Positions 5,960 through 14,866 are shown, counted from the stretch's first letter. The stretch: DNA of 64,000 bases from Myxococcales bacterium (GCA_025350815.1 JANXXE010000143.1:1-64000), one strand, 5' to 3'. Notes: a model not told the origin generated them from the letters alone. Translations and numbers: made by a program.

Positions 5960-8648
5960 GGCCCCCGGCCCCGTAGGACTGGACAAACGCTGGTCGGCTT
6001 GGCGTCTGGACCGCAATCGCCGTGGCATGAGAACCGCGTTGTGGATTGGCGCCATTCTTTATCCCGCCTTTGGCGTCCTTGATTCTCTGTTGGCCCCGCG
6101 AAATGCCCGACCAGCGCTCTATGCGATGCGCGTAACCTTCACGGTCGTCACGCTGATTCTGTTCAGAGTAATTCGAAAGCCGTTTTTCGAGCGCCATTCT
6201 CATGCGCTGTCCGCCGGATACATATTGTTGGCGTCGTTGGGAATAAGCGTGATGACGGTGTTCATGGGCGGATTATCATCGCCATACTATGCGGGGCTAT
6301 CTTTGGCCATGGTTGCCACAGGATTGCTTTTTGTTTGGCCAGCGCCAGTGGTCGTTGTGACATGCGCTTCCATTGTCGCCGCGTTCATTGTTCCCAATAT
6401 AGTCGTTGGGGCCATAGGCAATGTACAGACCGCCGTATCCAATATGTTCTTCCTGGTGTCGACTGCGATTATCGCATGTGCGGGGCAGATCGTGATGTTT
6501 GCGTCATCGCAAGCCCAGGTTCGCAATCAGATTGTCGTCGAGGAGACCAAGTCCAGGTTAGAAGATGCCCACGCGCAGTTGCAACAACTCGACAAGATCA
6601 AGTCCCAGTTCTTCGCCAACGTCACCCATGAACTGCGAACGCCTCTGACAATGATACTGGCGCCACTGGAAAACATGTTGGCGGGGGATTTCGGCCCGCT
6701 TCAGCCCACGCAGCGTGCCTATCTGGAGGCCAATTGGCGCAACGGGATCCGCCTTCTGAAGCTGATCAATGACTTGCTTGATCTTGCAAAAATAGAAGAG
6801 GGCTTCTTGCGACTTCGAACCGAACAGACAGATTTCGTCCCGTTGCTCAATGAAGTTATCGAATACGCCCGGCCACTGGCGGCGCGCAAGAATCTGTCCC
6901 TCGACCTCGATGTCCAGAATGCCGCGCCCGATCTGCATCTTGATCTCGAAAAGCTGGAGCGGGTCCTGGTCAACCTGATCTCGAACGCCCTGAAGTTCAC
7001 CGAAACCGGGGGCGTCAAGGTCGTGCTGGACTGTGATGACGTGGAAGCCCGCGTGGCCATCGAAGACACCGGGATTGGTATTCCCCACGACCGCATCGGT
7101 GCTGTTTTTGAGCGCTTCAATCAGGGGGATGCCACGGTTACCCGACGTTACGGCGGCACTGGTATCGGTCTTGCGTTCGCGCGTGAGATCGTAGAAATGC
7201 ATGGCGGCCGCATCTCCGTTACCAGCACGCCGGGTCAGGGCAGCCGGTTCGTGATTCACCTGCGTCGGGGCGCGGACCACATTCCCGCCGGGATCCGTGA
7301 TCGACGCCAGTCCGGCACCGGCGGTCACGAACTGAAGCGCACTGAGGACCAAGAGCCGCGTGAGTGGGCCATCCGTCTGCAACGCCAGGATGCCTATCGT
7401 TTTTGCGAAATTGGTCTTGTGACCGAGCGCCGACTGGTGCCGCGCGGTTCCAGTCCGGAAAAGCCGACCCGCGTTCTGGTCGTCGAGGATAATTTCGAGA
7501 TCCTGTCCCTGATTCAACTGCAGTTGCGCGACCACTATGCCGTTTACGTTGCGCAAAACGGCAAGATTGGGCTGGACCTTGCGCGTCGCGACCTTCCCGA
7601 CGTGATTGTCAGCGACTTTACGATGCCAGAAATGGACGGCCTCAGCATGCTGCGCGCCTTGCGAGCTGATCCGAAGACCGCCGAAATACCGTTCATTTTG
7701 TTGACGGCGCGCAATCAACTGGCGGACCGCCTTTCAGCGCGCGAGTCCGGCGCTGATATCTATCTGAGCAAGCCATTCAGTCCCCGTGAGCTTGAAGCTT
7801 CGGTGCGACAGTTGCTCGAAAAAAAAGGACGACAGGTGGGTCACCTCATTCGCGCCCACGTCGAGGGCCTAGAGGCGATCAGCGCCGGTCTTGCCCACGA
7901 AATTCATAATCCACTGAACTACATCAAAAATTCGCACGCTCTGATCGTGGAGAACGTGGCCAAGTTGCGCGAGCTGACGGCCGAAAGGACGGCAGATACG
8001 GCAGACACGGAGCGCTCTGCATCCGTCAAGCGCGCCCAGGAGAAGATCGCGCGCGTGGTGGGGACCGCCAGCCGCGGCATAGAACGCATCGAAAACGTGG
8101 TGGCCCTGGTTCGCCGTTACGCCCGCGAGGGCTACCCGAGTGAGCCGTCGGATGTGCGACTGGACGACACCATAAGGGATGTTGTGGCCCTTATTGCCCC
8201 AAGGGGCGACCAGGAATGCGCATTGACGCTAGATCTCGGCGCGGCCGATACCATCGTTCGCTGCATCCCGGAGGAACTCAGCCAATCTATTCGTGCCCTT
8301 GTTCAGAACGGGTTGGACTCGGTCGGTGTTTCGTCCGGTAAGGTTCTGGTGCGAACCCGACCGGAAGGCGGCAAGGTGCTTTTCGAGGTGCGCGACGATG
8401 GGCCAGGAATCGCGCCGGCGAATCTCAACAAGATCTTCACGCCCTTCTTCACCACGAAGCAAGGCAGCGGCATGGGCCTGGGCCTCGCCATCGTTCACCG
8501 CGTGATCCACGCAGCCGGGGGAACCGTGAAGGTCAGCTCGGTGCCCCACCAGGAAACTGTCTTCTGCGTCGAGTTACCCGTGGTTGCGCCCGAAGGGGTC
8601 ACCATCGCCGGGGCGTCTGTGGGCGCGGGTGATGGCGCACGGCGATAA
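5925..8648 (+). CDS. hybrid sensor kinase: 6-TM HisKA/HATPase - receiver - second HisKA/HATPase (PhcS-PhcR-like fusion)
   Basis: The ORF opens at 5871, but GTG 5925 with cggagat upstream, overlapping the methyltransferase by 35 bases, is the best start; ATG 6027 is another. Order: six hydrophobic helices (about 37-195), a linker coil, kinase 1 (FFANVTHELRTPL, His near 235; NALKFT; EDTGIGIP; GGTGIGLA), a receiver (RVLVVEDN; phospho-Asp in VSDFTMPEMDG near 564; LSKPF), then kinase 2 (GLAHEIHNPLNYIKN, His near 658; RDDGPGIAP; GSGMGLGLAI). PhcS of Ralstonia is a membrane kinase and PhcR a receiver with a kinase at its C-terminus; here both are one chain beside the synthase. There is no DNA-binding output, so the phosphate must pass to another regulator. 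Confidence 0.85.
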   Translation: MSIPSSASFRIEAPGPVGLDKRWSAWRLDRNRRGMRTALWIGAILYPAFGVLDSLLAPRNARPALYAMRVTFTVVTLILFRVIRKPFFERHSHALSAGYILLASLGISVMTVFMGGLSSPYYAGLSLAMVATGLLFVWPAPVVVVTCASIVAAFIVPNIVVGAIGNVQTAVSNMFFLVSTAIIACAGQIVMFASSQAQVRNQIVVEETKSRLEDAHAQLQQLDKIKSQFFANVTHELRTPLTMILAPLENMLAGDFGPLQPTQRAYLEANWRNGIRLLKLINDLLDLAKIEEGFLRLRTEQTDFVPLLNEVIEYARPLAARKNLSLDLDVQNAAPDLHLDLEKLERVLVNLISNALKFTETGGVKVVLDCDDVEARVAIEDTGIGIPHDRIGAVFERFNQGDATVTRRYGGTGIGLAFAREIVEMHGGRISVTSTPGQGSRFVIHLRRGADHIPAGIRDRRQSGTGGHELKRTEDQEPREWAIRLQRQDAYRFCEIGLVTERRLVPRGSSPEKPTRVLVVEDNFEILSLIQLQLRDHYAVYVAQNGKIGLDLARRDLPDVIVSDFTMPEMDGLSMLRALRADPKTAEIPFILLTARNQLADRLSARESGADIYLSKPFSPRELEASVRQLLEKKGRQVGHLIRAHVEGLEAISAGLAHEIHNPLNYIKNSHALIVENVAKLRELTAERTADTADTERSASVKRAQEKIARVVGTASRGIERIENVVALVRRYAREGYPSEPSDVRLDDTIRDVVALIAPRGDQECALTLDLGAADTIVRCIPEELSQSIRALVQNGLDSVGVSSGKVLVRTRPEGGKVLFEVRDDGPGIAPANLNKIFTPFFTTKQGSGMGLGLAIVHRVIHAAGGTVKVSSVPHQETVFCVELPVVAPEGVTIAGASVGAGDGARR

Positions 8649-8702
8649 GGTTGGTTTCCCGGACGGCCGCTGATTTAAAGCGCGGGTTCAACCGATGGTG
8701 AT

Positions 8703-9329
8703 GTGGCGGTGAGTTCGTTATCCAAGCGTTGGGGACGGCGTCCAGGGGATGTGGGCAACGCAAGCAGCACCCTGCGGTCGGTCACGAATGGTGACGATGC
8801 TGTGCGCCGGGTGCTGGCGGGCGATACCGAGGCTTTCGCGGACATCGTGCGCGAGCACCGCGCGGATGTCTGGAAGGTGGTGGTTGCGATGATGGGGGAC
8901 GAGGCGTCGAGCGATGCCTTGGCCCAGCAGACCTTCATCAACGCATACGAGCGCCTGGATCAATATCGTTGGGGCGATCTGGCCCGCTGGCTGAAAGCCA
9001 TCGCGCGCAATCTGGTCCGCAGCGAGATGCGGCGGCGCAGCCGCGAGATCGAACGCATGCGCCACTACCACGATTACATGGTCGCCTTGTACGAGGACGA
9101 TGACCGGGCCGAGGCGCATGAGCACGCCATGGAAAGGGCGGTGGCCAGCTGCCGCGAGACCATGGCCCCGACTGCAGTGCGGGCGTTGACTCTCTATTAT
9201 GACCAGGGCCTGGTTCTGGCGGACGTGGCCGCGGCGATCGGGCGGTCGTTGGTGGCCACACGCCAGTTGCTGTTCCGGGCGCGCGCGGCCGTGCGCCTGT
9301 GTGCGGAACGAAAGTTGGCGGCCGAATGA
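8703..9329 (+). CDS. RNA polymerase ECF-type sigma factor
   Basis: Sigma region 2 (FADIVREHRADVWKVVVAMMG, DALAQQTFINAYERLDQYRW, LARWLKAIARNLVRSEMRRR) and region 4 (APTAVRALTLYYDQGLVLADVAAAIG, then VATRQLLFRARAAVRLC) are clear; there is no region 3. The start is GTG 8703, with GTG 8709 a near alternative. It begins 54 bases after the hybrid kinase on the same strand, so read-through is possible, but its codon use is visibly more GC-rich. Its stop overlaps the next ATG (ATGA). The following FecR-domain protein is the likely antagonist. It parallels the pair at 1307-2937. Confidence 0.88.
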   Translation: MAVSSLSKRWGRRPGDVGNASSTLRSVTNGDDAVRRVLAGDTEAFADIVREHRADVWKVVVAMMGDEASSDALAQQTFINAYERLDQYRWGDLARWLKAIARNLVRSEMRRRSREIERMRHYHDYMVALYEDDDRAEAHEHAMERAVASCRETMAPTAVRALTLYYDQGLVLADVAAAIGRSLVATRQLLFRARAAVRLCAERKLAAE

Positions 9330-10780
9330 ACCGTGTCGCGGACTTGACCGGCCGCTTGATCGACGGCGACCTGACGCCTGAAGATGCGCGCGCCCTGGAC
9401 GAATTGCTGCAGAACGATCCGCAGGCGCGCCGGCTGCACGTGCATTTGTTGGAGGTGGACAAGACGTTGCGCGGCCGCGGCCCGGGTGGCGATGTCACAG
9501 CGTCCGTCATGGCGGCGATTCGCACACGGGCCACAGGTGTTCCGCGGAAATCCGAACGCCTGTCGACAGACAGTTCGGCGACGGTGCGACCCACGCGCCG
9601 GCAGCGTCTCTGGTCGCCCGTGGCGTCTCTGGCGGCCGCCGCGGCGATGGTTCTGGTCGGCGGTGTCGGCTGGCGTTTGGCCCGGCACGCAGCGCCGGCC
9701 GATTCGCCGCAGGCGGCACTTGGCCCAGAAGTATCTGCGACGTCGACGGTGGCTGCCTCTGCCACAGTGGGCGGCACGGTTTCGGCGGTCACGGGCCCCG
9801 CCATTTTGTTGCGCCGGGGCGAGCGCCTGGCCGTGCGGGTAGGTGCAGTGGTTCACGCCGGGGATGCCCTTGAGACCGCCGCGGGCGGTGCCCTGAGTGT
9901 GACGCTGGCGCCGGCGACGCACATCGATCTGGGCCCAACGACTTCCGTGATCATCGGCGCGCCGTTCGTTTTGGACAGCGGAAGCCTCAGTGCCGAGGTC
10001 GCCCCGCAAGATCCGGAACGCCCCCTGGTCTTCATGACGCCGCAGGCGCGGGCGACGGTTTTGGGAACGCGGCTGCAGCTGGCGGTGATTCCGGGGCAGA
10101 CGCGGCTTGAGGTTAGCCGGGGCCTGGTCCTGTTCGAGCGGCTGTCCGACAACAGCTCGGTCGAGGTTTCGGCCGGCAAGAGCGCTTTGGCCATCGAGGG
10201 CGACGGTCAGCGGGCCGCGGCGCGTCCCGATGCCGGTGTCGCGCCTTCCGTGGTCGCCACGACGGTTGCCGACTTCAACGTTGTGGGCGACACCTTGCCG
10301 TCAACTTTCAGTCAGGGGCAGTTGGTCACCGAAGGCTGCCCCGGGGGACGGCCGTCGTGCGTGCTGGGAACCCTGCGAATCGGCGACCGCGCCGCGATCA
10401 GCACGGTGTCGATCGAATCCTTCAAGCCTCCGTTGTTTCGGGCCGCCGCCGCCATGGCGATCACGTTTGACTACTGGATGGGGACGGATGCGAACTCGCT
10501 GATGCTGCAGACATGGGACGATGATCGCGGGCAGAACTACCGCCTCGAACTGTCTGACGTTATCCGCGGGCGCTGGGCGCGGGCCGAGTTTCGCTTGCCC
10601 GATCTGCGCGCCGTGGTCGACGACGCGCGACTGGTGGAAGACGGCGATCGCTTCCTGAACATACTCGTTTTCGGCGGCCGCATCGGCGGACAGCCTTTTT
10701 ACATCGACAACCTCCGCGTTCTCGACTACCCGCCCGGTACCGAACCTGCGCAAAGCGCGACACGCCCACTAGAACCTTAG
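9326..10780 (+). CDS. FecR-domain anti-sigma protein with lectin-like C-terminal domain
   Basis: The true ATG is 9326, coupled to the sigma stop. The N-terminal 70 residues match the cytoplasmic part of FecR-type regulators (DLTGRLIDGDLTPEDARALDELLQ). A membrane helix follows (VASLAAAAAMVLVGGVGWRLA), then a periplasmic FecR domain (GERLAVRVGAVVHAGDALETAAGGALSVTLA, VLGTRLQLAVIPGQTRLEVSRGLV). The last 180 residues form a jelly-roll-like domain (AITFDYWMGTDANSLMLQTW, PFYIDNLRVLDY) related to that of the anti-sigma at 1307. FecR proteins normally transmit outer-membrane receptor signals to the sigma factor; the added lectin-like domain suggests ligand sensing in the periplasm, which is inference. 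Confidence 0.85.
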   Translation: MNRVADLTGRLIDGDLTPEDARALDELLQNDPQARRLHVHLLEVDKTLRGRGPGGDVTASVMAAIRTRATGVPRKSERLSTDSSATVRPTRRQRLWSPVASLAAAAAMVLVGGVGWRLARHAAPADSPQAALGPEVSATSTVAASATVGGTVSAVTGPAILLRRGERLAVRVGAVVHAGDALETAAGGALSVTLAPATHIDLGPTTSVIIGAPFVLDSGSLSAEVAPQDPERPLVFMTPQARATVLGTRLQLAVIPGQTRLEVSRGLVLFERLSDNSSVEVSAGKSALAIEGDGQRAAARPDAGVAPSVVATTVADFNVVGDTLPSTFSQGQLVTEGCPGGRPSCVLGTLRIGDRAAISTVSIESFKPPLFRAAAAMAITFDYWMGTDANSLMLQTWDDDRGQNYRLELSDVIRGRWARAEFRLPDLRAVVDDARLVEDGDRFLNILVFGGRIGGQPFYIDNLRVLDYPPGTEPAQSATRPLEP

Positions 10781-10834
10781 CCGTCAGACCACCCAGCGGA
10801 CTGGAAAGCCAGCCTGGAATTTCAAGGAGCTGCA

Positions 10835-12664
10835 ATGACTCAAGGCCATTCCTGCGTCCGAAATCTGCGCCGCGAAGTTTTCGTGCCTGGACCGACAGCT
10901 GCGACCTGGGCGGCCGTCCTGATGGTCGCGTTTGCAGCGTGCACCGGCGCCATCCAGTCGGGCGGTCCCCTCGACGACAATGTCGCGCCGGGTCCGTCGA
11001 GCCCGGGTGGCGGCGCGGCAGGCGGCGGGTCGCCCAAGACCCCTGGCAGCCAGGCCCAGCCACCCACGCCGGGGGCGTTGCCCGCACCATCGGTGCCAGG
11101 CGATCGGCCCGTCAGTCAAACCTGCAAGGCCATCGAGCCGGGACCAACGTTGATTCGCCGGCTCACGCGCCTGGAATACAACAACACCGTCCGCGATTTG
11201 CTGGGCACCATCAGTCAGCCCGCGAACGTTTTCCCCCCCGAGACCGTCGTTCACAGCTTCGACAACGAAGCGGCCTCCCTGACGGCGTCGCCCGTGTTGA
11301 TCGAAGAGTACCTGGGTGCGGCGGAACGTGTGGCCACGGACGCCGTCGACAACCGGCTGATCGCGACGCTGGGCTGCGACCCTGCCAAGGACGGCGAGGA
11401 CGCGTGCGCGGGAAAGTTCTTTGAAAACTTCGGCAAACGCGCGTACCGCCGCCCGCTGACGGCAGAAGATCGCACCATCCTGACGGACGTCTACAACGCC
11501 GGAAAGGTAAACGGAGGATTCAAGGGGGGCATTCGCCTGTCGCTTGCGACCATGCTGGCTTCTGTGCACTTTCTTTACCGCGTCGAGTTCGGCGCCCCGC
11601 CGAAGGCAGGCGAAACCGTGACCAGTCTGACGCCGTGGGAGTTGGCCACACGTCTGTCGTATCTGATCTGGCGCAGCATGCCCGACACGAATCTGCTGGC
11701 CGCCGCCGAGGCCAACAAGCTGACCACCCGAACCGAAGTGGACGCCCAGATCACCCGTATGCTGGCCGATCCCAAGGCGCGGGACACCGTGGCTGATTTT
11801 TACGAGCAGTGGCTGCGCCTGCGTGGCATCGAGACCATCACGAAAGATCCAATGGTCTATCCGGCCTTTCACAGCGACACCGCCGGTCTGATGAAGCAGG
11901 AAACGCTGAAGTTCGTCGACAGCGTCGTGTGGGACGGTGACGGCAGCTTGGCCCAACTTTATACGGCGCCCTTCACATTCGTGAACACGGCGCTGGCGAA
12001 ATACTATGGCCTGCCGGCCCCGGCCGGCGCGGGCTTTGGCAAAGTGTCGGGAGACACGCAGGCGCGCGCCGGTCTGTTGACCCAGGGCGGTCTGATGTCG
12101 GTTCTGGCCCAGGAGAATCAGACCCATCCCATTCGCCGCGGGACCTTCGTTCGCAAGGATCTGCTGTGCCAGACGCTGCTACCCCCGCCGGACGGGATCA
12201 AGATTGAATTTCCGCCGGTCAATGCGACGCTGACGGGGCGCGAACGTTTCGTGCAGCACCGCGCGGATCCGCTGTGCGCCACGTGCCACACGCTGATTGA
12301 TCCGATTGGTTTCGGTTTTGAAAATTTCGACGGCATCGGACAGTTCAGGCGGAAGGAAAACGGCAAGGACATCGACGTCTCGGGCGAGGTCGTGGGTCTC
12401 GCGGGCGGTGGCCAGTTCAACGGAGCCGCCGAACTGGGAGGCCTTCTGGCCAGGTCCGAGGAAGCCGCCAGTTGCGTGGTCGTGGCCTGGTTCCGCTACG
12501 GCTACGGCCGTGATCTGGCGGGTGACGCCGACGCGTGTTCGATGGACATGTTGAAGCGCGCGTTCACGGCATCGAAGTTCAAGATCACCGACTTGATCAC
12601 AACCTTGGCGAGAACTGACGCATTCCAGTTTCGCCGCGTCATCACCCCGGGAGGTTTGCAATGA
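10835..12664 (+). CDS. DUF1592 domain-containing lipoprotein (DUF1587-1592-1588-1585)
   Basis: 609 residues with AAGGAG before ATG 10835. The lipobox-like AFAAC near residue 36 precedes a Gly/Pro linker. The body shows the planctomycete/myxobacterial module order: DUF1587 (IRRLTRLEYNNTVRDLLG), DUF1592 (LATMLASVHFLYRVEFG, LATRLSYLIWRSMPD), DUF1588 (TQGGLMSVLAQENQTHPIRRG, with LCATCHTLIDPIGFGFENFD carrying one CxxCH haem motif) and DUF1585 near the end (CVVVAWFRYGYGRDLAG). It overlaps the DUF1552 gene by ATGA, the usual pairing. Proposed roles in extracellular polymer degradation or redox chemistry are unproven. Confidence 0.9.
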   Translation: MTQGHSCVRNLRREVFVPGPTAATWAAVLMVAFAACTGAIQSGGPLDDNVAPGPSSPGGGAAGGGSPKTPGSQAQPPTPGALPAPSVPGDRPVSQTCKAIEPGPTLIRRLTRLEYNNTVRDLLGTISQPANVFPPETVVHSFDNEAASLTASPVLIEEYLGAAERVATDAVDNRLIATLGCDPAKDGEDACAGKFFENFGKRAYRRPLTAEDRTILTDVYNAGKVNGGFKGGIRLSLATMLASVHFLYRVEFGAPPKAGETVTSLTPWELATRLSYLIWRSMPDTNLLAAAEANKLTTRTEVDAQITRMLADPKARDTVADFYEQWLRLRGIETITKDPMVYPAFHSDTAGLMKQETLKFVDSVVWDGDGSLAQLYTAPFTFVNTALAKYYGLPAPAGAGFGKVSGDTQARAGLLTQGGLMSVLAQENQTHPIRRGTFVRKDLLCQTLLPPPDGIKIEFPPVNATLTGRERFVQHRADPLCATCHTLIDPIGFGFENFDGIGQFRRKENGKDIDVSGEVVGLAGGGQFNGAAELGGLLARSEEAASCVVVAWFRYGYGRDLAGDADACSMDMLKRAFTASKFKITDLITTLARTDAFQFRRVITPGGLQ

Positions 12665-14025
12665 AGCGCATGAATCGCCGCACGGTGCTCAGAGGACTTG
12701 CCGGCACCACCATCGCACTGCCCTGGCTGGAGGCGATGGACGTTCCGAAGGCACACGGGGCGCCCGGCGTGTCCGACACCGGATTTCCGAAACGCTTCAT
12801 CGTGTGGTCGACCCACAATGGCTTTCATCCCCCGATCTGGAATCCGGGTGGGGGTGAGACCGATTTCGTCCTGCGGCCCGTGCATGCGGCCCTGGAACCG
12901 TTTCGGAAGGATCTTGTCATCGTTGCGGGTCTCAACGATGCGGCGTTTGCCCGGGGCGGCGGGGATCTGCATTCGCGCGGCATGTGCACATTTCTCAGCG
13001 GCACCGAATCAATCGTGAACACAGCGGTGAATACGGGCCTTGGCGGCGAATCAAAGTCGGCAGGCGGGATAACGCTGGATCAAGAGATCGTGAAGCGACT
13101 GGCGCCCAAGACGAAGTTTCCATCGCTGGAGATGAACTTCCTGGATGGCGGTGGGGCCTACGGGACCATCAGTTACCTGGACGCCAACAAACCCCTGCCA
13201 GGAGCGCGCGATCCCGTCACCGTTTTCAATCGAATCTTTGCCGGCGGCACGGGCGGCGGGCCCGTCAGTGATCCAGCGGCCGCGGCGCGACTGCAAGCAG
13301 ACCACCGCTCGATCCTGGACGCCGTCGGGAAGACCTACCAGGGATTGCTGCCGAAGCTGGGCATGGCCGACCGGGACAAGGTCGATTCGCATCTGACCCA
13401 GATTCGCGATCTCGAAAAGCGTCTACAGATTGCATCCCCCGCGGCTGCTGGAAGCCCTGCCGCCAGCGGGTGTCCAAAGACCGTCGCGGCACCAGGCGGA
13501 ACCGACCGGCCCGCGCAAGCGGCGGCCTTTGTCGACATCCTGGCGACGGCGATTGCATGTGACCTGACGCGTGTGTCGTCGATGCAGTGGGATCGCACGA
13601 CGGGCAACAGCGTGTATTCCTGGCTGGGCGTGTCCCGGGGTCACCACGACATGAGCCACGACGGCGATGAAAGAACCGATACGATGGCGGACCTAACGAA
13701 GATTCACACCTTCTACACACAGCACCTGGCAAAGCTGATGACCCGCCTGAAGGCGATCCCCGAGGGCAACGGAACCGCCCTCGACAACACCCTGATCTTG
13801 CAGGCCTGCGATCTGGCCCGTGGCAACCAGGGACACACCGCCACGAACAAGTTCCACATGCTGCTGGGACACGCCGGCGGCGCACTGAAGAACGGCGGGC
13901 GCGTCTTGCGTTACAACGGAGATGCCAACAACAAGCTGTTCGTATCGATTCTGAACATGTTCGATATTCCGGCCACGTCGTTCGGCAATCCGACGTTGCC
14001 GCAGGGGCCACTGGCGCAGCTGTAG
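12661..14025 (+). CDS. DUF1552 domain-containing protein, probable Tat substrate
   Basis: 454 residues, translationally coupled to the DUF1592 gene. The N-terminus MNRRTVLRGLAGTTIALPWLEAM has the twin-arginine pattern followed by a hydrophobic stretch. The body matches DUF1552: KRFIVWSTHNGFHPPIWNPGG, GGDLHSRGMCTFLSG, SLEMNFLDGGGAYGTISY, VSRGHHDMSHDGD and LILQACDLARGNQGHTATN. DUF1552 belongs to the wider alkaline-phosphatase/DUF1501-like hydrolase group and almost always accompanies DUF1592. Export as a folded, cofactor-bearing protein is implied by the Tat signal. The substrate is unknown. Confidence 0.9.
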   Translation: MKRMNRRTVLRGLAGTTIALPWLEAMDVPKAHGAPGVSDTGFPKRFIVWSTHNGFHPPIWNPGGGETDFVLRPVHAALEPFRKDLVIVAGLNDAAFARGGGDLHSRGMCTFLSGTESIVNTAVNTGLGGESKSAGGITLDQEIVKRLAPKTKFPSLEMNFLDGGGAYGTISYLDANKPLPGARDPVTVFNRIFAGGTGGGPVSDPAAAARLQADHRSILDAVGKTYQGLLPKLGMADRDKVDSHLTQIRDLEKRLQIASPAAAGSPAASGCPKTVAAPGGTDRPAQAAAFVDILATAIACDLTRVSSMQWDRTTGNSVYSWLGVSRGHHDMSHDGDERTDTMADLTKIHTFYTQHLAKLMTRLKAIPEGNGTALDNTLILQACDLARGNQGHTATNKFHMLLGHAGGALKNGGRVLRYNGDANNKLFVSILNMFDIPATSFGNPTLPQGPLAQL

Positions 14026-14035
14026 CGGCTGCCGG

Positions 14036-14866
14036 TCAGTGCAGGTGCAGCGCGAACTGCCGCCAGGCCACGCCACCGCGCTCGTTGCGCACCACGATCA
14101 GCGCCGCCCCATCGCCCCCCATCGTTGGTTTGCCCGTGACGATGGCTGTGGTCGCGCGGTAATGCTTCACGTCGCCGTAGGCGGTGAACCAGGCGTAGGT
14201 CAAGGGTCCAGCCGTCGCGTCGGCACTGACGACGAAGGTGTGCTCGATGATTTTGCTGGGCATCGTCTCGGTCTTGACGGTCTCGATCAGCACATCGACT
14301 GGGGGCGCGGCTGGATCCGCTGACACCGGCTGACCGTCGACCGTGATGTCCTTGATGGTCGGATTGGGTGTGGGGACCACGCCGCTGCCGGGACGAAGGA
14401 CCACGACCAGCTTGTCCGCGCGCCGGGTTTCGGCGCCAATCGACACGGTCACACGCAGCGAGACTTTCAGCGCCGCCGTCGGCGCCAGGCCCAGGGCCGT
14501 GGCGAAGGCATTGACGGTTGCCTCGTCGGGCGCGTGGGCGAAAAAATCATCGCCTTCGTGTTCGATGAACGCCGACGCCTGGGGCGGCAAGGAAAACGGT
14601 TTGCCGGTCGCCGGATCGGGCGAGAATTCGACCGCGCCGGGTTTCAGCAGTGACGGCACGCCGAGATCGTTTGTCACCAGAACGTCGATGGCGGTCCGCT
14701 GTTCCGGCAGAAGCTGCGGGTCGGCCAGCCGCACCGCCAGGATCTGCGGGAACTTCAGGTCCGACGGCAAACGGTAGGTGTCGCAGCCCGTCCCGACACC
14801 GGCCGCGGACATGGACATGGCCATGGCCAAAAACGCAGGCGTCCAACGTCCACGCGTGCCTGTCAT
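14036..14866 (-). CDS. hypothetical lipoprotein linked to a TonB-dependent receptor
   Basis: 276 residues; the lipobox GVGTGC comes near residue 28 after an N-terminal hydrophobic segment. The mature part is Pro/Ala/Val-rich with beta-sandwich-like stretches (LKVSLRVTVSIGAETRRADKLVVVL, TFVVSADATAGPLTYAWFTAYG). The ATG overlaps the stop of the TonB receptor upstream (ATGA), so both proteins are made together, which suggests a surface or periplasmic partner of that receptor. The family is not recognised. It converges with the DUF1552 gene, leaving ten bases between stops. Confidence 0.7.
   Translation of the reverse strand: MTGTRGRWTPAFLAMAMSMSAAGVGTGCDTYRLPSDLKFPQILAVRLADPQLLPEQRTAIDVLVTNDLGVPSLLKPGAVEFSPDPATGKPFSLPPQASAFIEHEGDDFFAHAPDEATVNAFATALGLAPTAALKVSLRVTVSIGAETRRADKLVVVLRPGSGVVPTPNPTIKDITVDGQPVSADPAAPPVDVLIETVKTETMPSKIIEHTFVVSADATAGPLTYAWFTAYGDVKHYRATTAIVTGKPTMGGDGAALIVVRNERGGVAWRQFALHLH

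Noticed and set aside
6558-7718. 386-codon minus-strand ORF inside the hybrid kinase
   Set aside because: Antisense to two kinase cores and the receiver, all of which have intact motifs.
10784-12127. 447-codon minus-strand ORF opposite the DUF1592 gene
   Set aside because: Shadow of the DUF1592 coding frame; no ribosome-binding site and an unnatural Gln/Arg-rich composition.
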